From positions 1-8,410 of the forward strand of contig CAKQNH010000163.1 of assembly GCA_934255105.1 (NCBI GenBank): 8,410 nucleotides of DNA, in the 5' to 3' direction. The position numbers and the translations under genes were made by a program. Of this stretch, positions 1 through 6,332 are shown piece by piece. Origin of the DNA: an uncultured Pirellulaceae bacterium. Its GTDB lineage: Bacteria; Planctomycetota; Planctomycetia; Pirellulales; Pirellulaceae. Under the pieces are notes generated by a model. It was not told where the DNA came from, ran no database searches, and saw only the letters and a program-made list of their open reading frames with translations. Each line of letters opens with the position of its first letter. Within the stretch, counting starts at the first letter, position 1.

Positions 1-119
1 GTACTTTCGCTGTAGCGAATCGGCGGGCGATCGAAATCCTCAGCCATTGAGCTGGCAGGAGAAAACCACAGCGACGGTAGACAGATTGTCGCGATCAGTA
101 AACATTTGCCGACTCGCAT
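1..119 (-). CDS. N-terminus of a secreted protein of unknown function (runs off the window)
   Basis: An open frame begins with ATG at 119 and runs off the left edge after 39 complete codons. A GGAG ribosome site lies 6 bases upstream. The product starts MRVGKCLLIATICLPSLWFS, a basic start followed by a hydrophobic stretch, and then PASSMA, which fits a Sec signal peptide cleaved after SMA near residue 26. The mature part begins EDFDRPPIRYSES. I remember similar D-R-P-P-I-x-Y-S-E-S starts in secreted planctomycete proteins of unassigned role, so this is a weak lineage hint and not a functional call. It has the same orientation as the operon and lies 77 bases beyond the chaperone gene, so it may be the next gene of the operon or a separate unit. 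No catalytic or haem motif is visible in the part present. Confidence 0.6.
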   Translation of the reverse strand, partial: MRVGKCLLIATICLPSLWFSPASSMAEDFDRPPIRYSES

Positions 120-172
120 CGTAGACTCCAGTAAAAAATGGTTTAATCTCGCCCCAGTTCGGTTTCGCATGT

Positions 173-193
173 ATTATCTAATGACGTGATAAT
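173..193. repeat. Short AT-rich inverted repeat after the chaperone gene
   Basis: The arms ATTATC (173-178) and GATAAT (188-193) are perfect reverse complements around a 9-base loop. The site lies just past the chaperone stop codon. The stem is only 6 bp and mostly A/T, and no U-run follows it directly on the minus strand, so it is a poor intrinsic terminator. It could be a weak 3' hairpin, a regulator site or chance. The rest of the 120-196 spacer is AT-rich and shows no clear promoter. Confidence 0.25.
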
Positions 194-196
194 GCA

Positions 197-1048
197 CTAA
201 GTTCCCAACTGCTCATCGCCCAGTAGCTGACAACCATCGCAGGCTTCGGGTGGTTCAATTTGGCTGGGAGCACTCAAAGGCTGCGGCAATTCCACTCCCA
301 GCAGTGTGCGTTCCAGGGGGATCAATGCGGCTAAAAATTCGCCGACCATCTCGTAGTACCCACCCGCGTTTTCACGTCGCAATAGTTTGGCAAACAGGGC
401 TCCCCAGGTGCCCAAATGTTCGCCAAGGAAGCTCACTTGGGCCGCTCGACATACAGCGGCTCGATCAAGGCATTCTGGCGATTCGCCCGCTTCGTAGGCG
501 GCTCGTTCCTTGCCCAATAGGAAGGCCATGAACTCTAGTTCCAACACGATATGGTCGGCGCGTTCTGCATTCATCGTAGCCGTGGTCAGCCCAAATGCGC
601 GGTAGTAGCCGCTGACATCTGCTAGGGTATGGCTGCGCTGGAATGTGTATTTGCTGTTGATGTACTCCGTTTCGTAGGGTGGACAAGCGGCCGATACCAA
701 CAGACCGAACGTGCGCTCGTACATCGCATTTAGATCAGCCGCATCGGCTGGGAACCGCGCCCACACGCGCGCTGGATCAAGCCGATCCGCGGACATCTCA
801 CCCACGCCTAGCTCCACGGGCTGGCTGCCCAGCGACTCGCGCAACAGCCCCGCAGCGGTTTGCAGCATTCCCCCGTCGGTCTGCTCTGCTGCGTGTGAGT
901 GCTGCTCTTGCTGCCGCAGTCCATCTAATTGCTGCCAAGCAGAAAACTTCGGGTCCAATAAAGCTAGTGCGGCGAAACGATAGAGTGACTGCCGAGCCAT
1001 ATTGAGAGTCGAGTCAAAAGTGGTCGAGCAAGTGGCTGTGAGGGTCAT
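197..1048 (-). CDS. TorD/NarJ-family chaperone for the molybdoenzyme alpha subunit (delta subunit)
   Basis: This 283-aa protein is a cytoplasmic assembly chaperone of the TorD/DmsD/NarJ type. Members bind the immature Mo subunit, and often its Tat signal, until cofactor insertion is finished, and are not part of the mature enzyme. Family signatures are an N-terminal helix ARQSLYRFAALALL (about 18-31), the block YERTFGL (110-116) followed by CPPYETEY (122-129), and DHIVLELEFMAFLL (165-178), which carries the conserved D-H-x5-E-F-M pattern. The protein is predicted to be mostly alpha-helical with no signal peptide. The start at 1048 is supported by AAGGA overlapping the stop codon of the beta gene, 9 bases before ATG, which suggests translational coupling; the in-frame Met17 has no such site. 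Unusual features are a Gln/His-rich insert near 45-60 and a C-terminal CDGC pair (Cys270, Cys273). Its position as last gene after beta supports service to this complex. Confidence 0.9.
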   Translation of the reverse strand: MTLTATCSTTFDSTLNMARQSLYRFAALALLDPKFSAWQQLDGLRQQEQHSHAAEQTDGGMLQTAAGLLRESLGSQPVELGVGEMSADRLDPARVWARFPADAADLNAMYERTFGLLVSAACPPYETEYINSKYTFQRSHTLADVSGYYRAFGLTTATMNAERADHIVLELEFMAFLLGKERAAYEAGESPECLDRAAVCRAAQVSFLGEHLGTWGALFAKLLRRENAGGYYEMVGEFLAALIPLERTLLGVELPQPLSAPSQIEPPEACDGCQLLGDEQLGT

Positions 1049-1060
1049 GAGTGGTCGTCC

Positions 1061-2356
1061 TTAGATGGAATTGACGTGCATGTCGGCCGGGCGTTCGAAG
1101 GTGGGTTCTTGCACCGTAATGCGCACAACTTCTTCGTCGAATTTGTTGTAGCCCATGACCGTATCGTTGAACAATTCCTGCGTCTTGGAACTGCCGTCGG
1201 GCATGGTGACTTGGATCTCTCCCACTTTCTCCCCCGGTTCGATGGCAAAGCGGAAGAGGACTTGTTGTTGAGCTCGAAACAACTGCAACACAGCCAGCAG
1301 TTCGCGATCTGGACAACTGTATTGCTCAATAGCTCCCTCGACTCCCGGACCAAACATTTGAGTCAAATAATCGCGGGGCACCCAGCGGGGAGGAATATAG
1401 AAACCGTTGGGCTCAGTGCCAAACTGTGGGTAGAGCGGCAGGGCGATCTGGCGCTCTCGAATCAAATAGTAGAGCGGGTTGTCGGGTTGTTTGGCCCACT
1501 GCCCATCTTCGTCGATCGATACGAGGCCTTGCAAACGAATTTTGCCCACGCAGGAGGTCATACATCGCGTTTCGGCCGGCGCGCCGGTAGGGCTAATCGT
1601 TGGATCTTTGCCCTCCAGACGCGGCAGGCAAGCGATACACTTTTCGCTGGTCTGAGTGGTGGGGCGATACATGGCCTTTTTATAGGGGCAGCCTTCGACG
1701 CACTTGCGGTAGCCGCGACAGCGGCTCTGATCGATCAATACCACGCCATCCTCGGGGCGTTTGTAGATCGCGTTGCGGGGACATGATCCCAGGCAACCAG
1801 GATAGGTGCAATGATTGCAAATGCGAGCTAGATGGAAGAACCACACGCGATGCTCGGGCAGTGAAGCTCCGCCACCGTACTCATCTTTGGCTGGTGCCGC
1901 AGCACAGGTCGCCGTATCTTCATGAATGTTTGGCGAGCGCCATTCAGCGTCGGTTGGCAAATATCCCAAGGCCTTCTGCGGACCATCGGGCCTGGGCCTT
2001 TCATCGGCGGCCTCAAAAATTGTCTTCCCCTTGAACTCGCCATACGGCTTGGTGTCCGGGGCCTTGTCGCGCGCATCCCAGGCTTGGCCACCTGGATTGG
2101 CGGCTTCCAACATGCTTAGCAATTTGCTATCCCAGTGCTGTGGGTAGCCGCCATAGGGCTTGGTCTCCACATTGTTCCACCACATCAGCTCCTGCCCCTT
2201 GGAATGGGTCCACGTGCTCTTGCAAGCCAACGTGCAGGTTTGACACCCAATACAGCGATTGGTGTTGAAGACGAAAGCGAACTGCATCCGCGGATGTCGC
2301 TCCGCATGCGGAAAGCTCATCTTGCGGCCGATTTGCCAATTGTAAACGTCTGGCAT
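1061..2356 (-). CDS. nxrB-like: Iron-sulfur beta subunit of an NXR-like type II DMSO-reductase-family complex
   Basis: This 431-aa electron-transfer subunit carries electrons between the alpha subunit and the haem subunit. Four Cys groups are visible: CIGCQTCTLAC (Cys35, 38, 41, 45), CNHCTYPGCLGSC (Cys180, 183, 188, 192), CRGYRKCVEGC (Cys213, 219, 223, with Tyr216 at one ligand position), and Cys240/243 (CIAC) with Cys265/269. That gives 15 ligands, matching three [4Fe-4S] and one [3Fe-4S]; NarH has Trp at the Tyr216 position. The opening MPDVYNWQIGRKM, the stretch NNVETKPYGGYPQ, CPYKK after the third group, and FGTEPNGFYIPPRWVPR (312-328) resemble NxrB as I remember it, and the length is near the roughly 430 aa of Nitrospira NxrB. 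It has no signal peptide, so export by hitch-hiking on the Tat-borne alpha subunit is inferred. The ATG at 2356 has an AGGGA site 8 bases upstream. The 92-base gap before it has no clear terminator. A nitrate, selenate or chlorate reductase beta subunit is the alternative. Confidence 0.9.
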   Translation of the reverse strand: MPDVYNWQIGRKMSFPHAERHPRMQFAFVFNTNRCIGCQTCTLACKSTWTHSKGQELMWWNNVETKPYGGYPQHWDSKLLSMLEAANPGGQAWDARDKAPDTKPYGEFKGKTIFEAADERPRPDGPQKALGYLPTDAEWRSPNIHEDTATCAAAPAKDEYGGGASLPEHRVWFFHLARICNHCTYPGCLGSCPRNAIYKRPEDGVVLIDQSRCRGYRKCVEGCPYKKAMYRPTTQTSEKCIACLPRLEGKDPTISPTGAPAETRCMTSCVGKIRLQGLVSIDEDGQWAKQPDNPLYYLIRERQIALPLYPQFGTEPNGFYIPPRWVPRDYLTQMFGPGVEGAIEQYSCPDRELLAVLQLFRAQQQVLFRFAIEPGEKVGEIQVTMPDGSSKTQELFNDTVMGYNKFDEEVVRITVQEPTFERPADMHVNSI

Positions 2357-2448
2357 GATTGTCTTCCCTATGCGGTTGACTTGGTTACAGGATTATCTCA
2401 ACTGGGTCATCGAGGCAGTGGTGTCTGGGCTGCATTATCGAAACAGCG

Positions 2449-2799
2449 TTATCTAGGCAAATTGATTTGAACGAGTCGTTCAGGAGGTGGCTGAGCTTCG
2501 CTGGTTGTGAATCGCAAGACGCCACAGCGACTAAGTATGTCGCTGATTCGGGCGCATAATTTGTCTTCACCGAACAGCCGCCACAGTCCGTGAAAGGAGG
2601 TGTAGTTCGGATCGCGAGCCAGCTTCATCAGATCGTCCAACCCCCAACCGATGCGGGCATATTCCTCGACCAGCAACTGCAACATCAGGTGGGCGTCGCC
2701 GGGAATCTCCACGGCGTACATTTCCATCGGGTCGGCAGGCAGCATTTCGCGCGATGCCGGGTGAACCTTGGGGGTAGCATTGGGGTTGTTATGAGGCAT
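2449..2799 (-). CDS. Small conserved-looking protein of unknown function between alpha and beta
   Basis: I do not recognise this 116-aa protein with confidence. It starts MPHNNPNATP with a disordered Pro/Asn-rich first 25 residues, followed by a helical core from about 33 to 95 (DAHLMLQLLVEEYARIGWGL, then DDLMKLARDPNYTSFHGLWR and LARISDILS-like helices) and a strand RCGVLRF, ending in a Pro-rich tail. It has two Cys (82 and 92), with no CxxC or haem motif, no signal peptide and no membrane segment, so it is probably cytoplasmic. The alternating helices with Trp/Gly turns suggest a small protein-binding or DNA-binding fold, but no helix-turn-helix is certain. The gene begins 22 bases after the alpha stop and is in the operon, so a role in assembly, maturation or control of the complex is the natural guess. 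A longer reading from ATG at 2841 would overlap the alpha gene by 20 bases, but the ribosome site favours 2799. Confidence 0.75.
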   Translation of the reverse strand: MPHNNPNATPKVHPASREMLPADPMEMYAVEIPGDAHLMLQLLVEEYARIGWGLDDLMKLARDPNYTSFHGLWRLFGEDKLCARISDILSRCGVLRFTTSEAQPPPERLVQINLPR

Positions 2800-2805
2800 G
2801 TTCAT

Positions 2806-2811
2806 TCCTTT
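2806..2811 (-). promoter_or_regulatory. Ribosome binding site that fixes the small gene's start
   Basis: AAAGGA on the minus strand lies 6 bases before the ATG at 2799. It directly abuts the in-frame ATG at 2805, leaving no spacer, and is well downstream of the ATG at 2841. The spacing therefore supports 2799 as the start. Confidence 0.6.
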
Positions 2812-2821
2812 GATTGGTGAC

Positions 2822-5800
2822 TTACGTCTGTACTTTGACAAATGCTCCGGACAGGTACTGACGATTGTCAGAGCTCTGGCTGGAGGGACTAAAGGTCGAT
2901 TGTCCGGGCTGCCATGCTCCTACGCCGTCGAGTCCACCGTCCTCGGCCTTGGTAATGCGTACCAATGTCTCCTTGGGGACCGTGTTGATCGCGTGGTTGT
3001 CGATGCCGTAACCAAATACAAATGCCATCGATCCGGCCTGTTTGTGAAACAGCGTGTCGGTTTGGTGCATGGGGATCATCCAATTGCGAGTGATGCTTTG
3101 ATGCGAACCGTAGCGGTAGCTGGCTTGATAGCCGGTTTCCGCCGCGATCGCGCGACCATCGGGGCGGCTCTCATGAGCCCGCACCGAACGCTCGCTGGCT
3201 ATCCATCCGGTGTGTTTCATGATGGTGAAGTTGTAGGGCAGACCGGGATTGAATTTGACGCGGACCAAACAGCGAAAGGCTTTGTGTCGCGGGCCCGTGT
3301 CATCCTTCCAGCCGATATAGGGCCGATCGTTTTCGTCGGCATCGACCCACACATAATCCCCCTCGCGCAACCCCGCATCGACGGCGGCTTGAGGGCTCAT
3401 TTGAATTTGCCGATCGGCCACTCCCGGCGATCGTTTGTCGGTGCGATGCGGGTCGCCAAAGTTGTCGCTGAAGATCCAGTGCCAATCGACCGTGGTCCAT
3501 GAGGAGTGGGTCGAGTGACGACTCTTAGGAGTCGAACAGAAGAATTGATACCCCTGGGTCCACAGCGGATTTTTTGTCTGCTTGGCTTCCGCCCACGACA
3601 TCTTGATATTGCGCACCTCCCGCAGGGCCGCATCGGTGGCCTCGGCGGATATGCCATAGTCAACTGGCCTGATGTAGGGGCTAGTCGACACAATCACGTT
3701 GGGCAGATAGGGAGTCGCCTCGACAGCCTCGCGATGGACGACTAAATTCTCGCCGAACTCAATCGCTTCGGGCAAGTCGCAGTAGCTGGCCAAGCGGCCG
3801 CTATCGGTATAGAACGGAATCGAGTCATGAATCTGCTCCCAGAACGGGACGCGTGGATATGTGCGGAAAAGCATCAAACCCGCACCAGGCTCACCTCCAT
3901 ATTCACCAGCGATGAACTTGTCGACATCGTACGGACCATCGGCGGCGCGGGTAGTCGTGCAGTTATCAAACACGCGTTGGATATAGACCTTGGCTTTACC
4001 CTCGGTGACGAATTTGAAATAGTCGGAGAAGCGGCGATCACCCGTCTTGGCCGCCAGCGCATCGCTGACTTTGGCGAATACCATCCCATCGTCGATCGTG
4101 TTGTGAACCGGCTTGATCCCACCCCGCCAAACCTGCAAAAAGGGATTGGAGCACGATCCGCCGCATTCATAGTCTTCGGCCTCGACCCACGAATTGACTG
4201 GCAGGACGACGTCCGAATACTCGGCGCTGCCCGTCCATTCGATCTGTTGATCGATGATCATGTCCATCTTGGGCAAGATGTTGACGATCACATTGTAGAC
4301 CCACTTCGACTGGTTCAAAAAATTTGCGTTGTTGTACCACAACACTTTAGTGGGCGTAGGCATGTGGGTTTCGCCCGTGAAGCAGCGCGACCCGCCGTGG
4401 GGCAGATCGACCGTCTGCGTTTTCTCGCCACAGGCCCAGTAAGAGGGCTCTTCGCCATCGGTCATGTGCCGCAAGTGCTCGTGGGTGATGCGCACGGATT
4501 CGTCGAGCACGGGATGGAATGGATCCTCTTGGGTGTAGCTGGCCACGCCCGGCCCGCTCCAGGGAGAGGCTTGAAACAGCGCACCCTTATAGTTGCCTGC
4601 CCAGGTATGCGAACCCGCACCGTGGCGGCCAATGTTGCCGGTGAGCATCACGGGTAGATAGCTGGCGCGATTGTGCAAGGTAGCGTGGAAGTAGTGATTG
4701 ATTCCCTCGCCGGTATGAATCGACACGGGGTGGCCCGCTTGGGTCGTCTCCCAGATATCGCGGGCCAGCCGCTGAATCAACTCCGCGGGTGCACCGGACA
4801 TCTCCTCGACCGTGTGCTCGTCGTAATCTTTTAGGTGCCGGCGATACATCTCCAGCACGGGCATCACTTCGACCGTTTTGCCATCTAGCGTCTCAACTTG
4901 GAATGTCCCCTCCAATGCGGCGTTGATGCTCATGTGTTCGCCAACTTCATCGCGGCACAGGAAAGCAACTTGGCCTGCGTCGCTGTCCCAGACACAGAAA
5001 TCGCCAATTCGCTGGCGCTGCTCGTCGGTCAAACCTTGAATGCGATACGAAGGCCCCGAGCTCAAGTCCTTCAATTGATAGTCGGCTTGCACATCCTGCG
5101 GACGCAAGCGTTCGAGCGTGTCGGTTCGCACCAAGAGCGGGAAATCGGTGAACTTGCGGCAGAAATCGGGCAGATACCAATCGTTGTCGAGCATAATTTT
5201 GGTAACGCTCAACAGGACTGCCAAATCGGACAGTCCGGGGCGGACACCGATCCAGTAGTCTGACTTGGCCGAAGGGCCGTTGTACTCAGGCGCGATATCG
5301 ACGATCCTCGCTCCGCGTTCCATGCACTCGTTGAGCCAATGCGACTCGGGCATTTTGTTCTCGATCAGGTTCTTGCCGACTTGGATAATGAGCTTGCTAA
5401 ACCGCATGTCGTTAAAGTCCATGTCGGAAGCTTGCAAGCCGTGGACAAATGGATGTCCGGGAGCTTGGTCGCCACGCCATGTGTATTCACTCCAGTCGCG
5501 CCCACCGCGGGCTTGTTCGGCGGGCACCCCGCGAACATGGTGATCCAGCAGGCCGAGCACGTTGGCGAAACGATAGATGCCATACTTGCCCACCAGACCG
5601 TGGATTGGCAGATTGGAGCCAAATTTGAAGACGCGCGTTCCCGCCCCTTCCACCTTGTCAACCATTCGCTGTTCGTAACCGTCCTTAAGCAATCGATCGG
5701 CCCCAGCCTCGCCGCTGTAGGTCGACGCGATGGCATACGACGCGTCGGCCACGTAGCGACTCACCTCGTCCCACGACATGCGCACAAAGCTATCGTTGCC

Positions 5801-6289
5801 ACGATCATCGAACTTGTATTTGGTGCGCAGTTGTGGATTGTCCGATAGCGCAGGACAGCCTGCGTCGACCCAGTCCTTCCAGCCTTTGCGTAGCACCGGC
5901 CCCTTCAAGCGATAGGGGCCATAGATGCGTCGCTGCATGGTGTATCCCTTGGGACAGCCGCGCGGATTCCAGGCCTTGGTAGCTTTGTTGCCATACAGAT
6001 CTCCGTAGCGGTCGTGGTCGTAGTTTTGCTCACTGCGAATCATCACTCCATTGCGCACGAAGGCTCGCAGGCGACACATGTGCGTATCGTTTGGAGCGCA
6101 GATCCAGGTGAAAGAATCATCGTAACTGTATTGATCCAGATAGATCTTTTCCCAGTCGCGATTGGGATAGCTCCCCAACGGGTTCTCCACCTGCAGAGGA
6201 TCAAAGGCCCAGGGCTGCGCACCGATGGCCACCAGGGCTCCACCACCTCCGGCACAGGCGCGAATAAAATTGCGTCGTGAGATACTCAT
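2822..6289 (-). CDS. nxrA-like: Tat-exported molybdopterin catalytic alpha subunit, nitrite oxidoreductase-like (type II DMSO reductase family)
   Basis: This 1155-aa protein is the catalytic subunit, expected to hold Mo-bis-MGD and one [4Fe-4S] cluster (FS0). A twin-arginine signal, SRRNFIR (4-10), is followed by a short hydrophobic stretch to about residue 24, so the active site is predicted to be periplasmic. FS0 is recognised as CAPNDTHMC plus Cys112: Cys64, Asp68, Cys72 and Cys112 match in spacing the His-x3-Cys-x3-Cys ligands of NarG, with 39 residues before the last Cys. Asp249 (LGLLDHHVRG) aligns with the Mo-ligating Asp222 of E. coli NarG, which marks type II enzymes. Segments such as DLYGNKAT (97-104), YGPYRLKGP (123-131), RFSKLIIQVGKNLIENKMPE and the C-terminal HAINTVPKETLVRITKAEDG resemble NxrA from Nitrospira and anammox bacteria as I remember it, and the length is near their roughly 1150 aa. 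Start: AAGGA lies 8 bases before ATG at 6289. The alternatives are a periplasmic nitrate, (per)chlorate or selenate reductase; reaction direction cannot be read from the sequence. Confidence 0.9.
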   Translation of the reverse strand: MSISRRNFIRACAGGGGALVAIGAQPWAFDPLQVENPLGSYPNRDWEKIYLDQYSYDDSFTWICAPNDTHMCRLRAFVRNGVMIRSEQNYDHDRYGDLYGNKATKAWNPRGCPKGYTMQRRIYGPYRLKGPVLRKGWKDWVDAGCPALSDNPQLRTKYKFDDRGNDSFVRMSWDEVSRYVADASYAIASTYSGEAGADRLLKDGYEQRMVDKVEGAGTRVFKFGSNLPIHGLVGKYGIYRFANVLGLLDHHVRGVPAEQARGGRDWSEYTWRGDQAPGHPFVHGLQASDMDFNDMRFSKLIIQVGKNLIENKMPESHWLNECMERGARIVDIAPEYNGPSAKSDYWIGVRPGLSDLAVLLSVTKIMLDNDWYLPDFCRKFTDFPLLVRTDTLERLRPQDVQADYQLKDLSSGPSYRIQGLTDEQRQRIGDFCVWDSDAGQVAFLCRDEVGEHMSINAALEGTFQVETLDGKTVEVMPVLEMYRRHLKDYDEHTVEEMSGAPAELIQRLARDIWETTQAGHPVSIHTGEGINHYFHATLHNRASYLPVMLTGNIGRHGAGSHTWAGNYKGALFQASPWSGPGVASYTQEDPFHPVLDESVRITHEHLRHMTDGEEPSYWACGEKTQTVDLPHGGSRCFTGETHMPTPTKVLWYNNANFLNQSKWVYNVIVNILPKMDMIIDQQIEWTGSAEYSDVVLPVNSWVEAEDYECGGSCSNPFLQVWRGGIKPVHNTIDDGMVFAKVSDALAAKTGDRRFSDYFKFVTEGKAKVYIQRVFDNCTTTRAADGPYDVDKFIAGEYGGEPGAGLMLFRTYPRVPFWEQIHDSIPFYTDSGRLASYCDLPEAIEFGENLVVHREAVEATPYLPNVIVSTSPYIRPVDYGISAEATDAALREVRNIKMSWAEAKQTKNPLWTQGYQFFCSTPKSRHSTHSSWTTVDWHWIFSDNFGDPHRTDKRSPGVADRQIQMSPQAAVDAGLREGDYVWVDADENDRPYIGWKDDTGPRHKAFRCLVRVKFNPGLPYNFTIMKHTGWIASERSVRAHESRPDGRAIAAETGYQASYRYGSHQSITRNWMIPMHQTDTLFHKQAGSMAFVFGYGIDNHAINTVPKETLVRITKAEDGGLDGVGAWQPGQSTFSPSSQSSDNRQYLSGAFVKVQT

Positions 6290-6332
6290 GCGTGCGTTCC
6301 TTAAGTATTGACCTCGGCGGCCGGCTTAAACT

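Noticed and set aside
1076..1786. Plus-strand open frame of 236 codons
   Set aside because: It is antisense to the beta gene, whose Cys motifs and family signatures are clear; it shows no recognisable motif.
2357..2448. 92-base gap before beta, considered for an internal promoter or terminator
   Set aside because: GATAAT-like boxes occur but without a well-spaced -35 box, and no strong hairpin with a U-run is present.
2798..3502. Plus-strand open frame of 234 codons
   Set aside because: It lies opposite the conserved C-terminal part of the alpha gene and has the composition of a shadow frame.
3827..4657. Plus-strand open frame of 276 codons
   Set aside because: It is antisense to the alpha gene with no family signature; long antisense frames are common opposite GC-biased genes.
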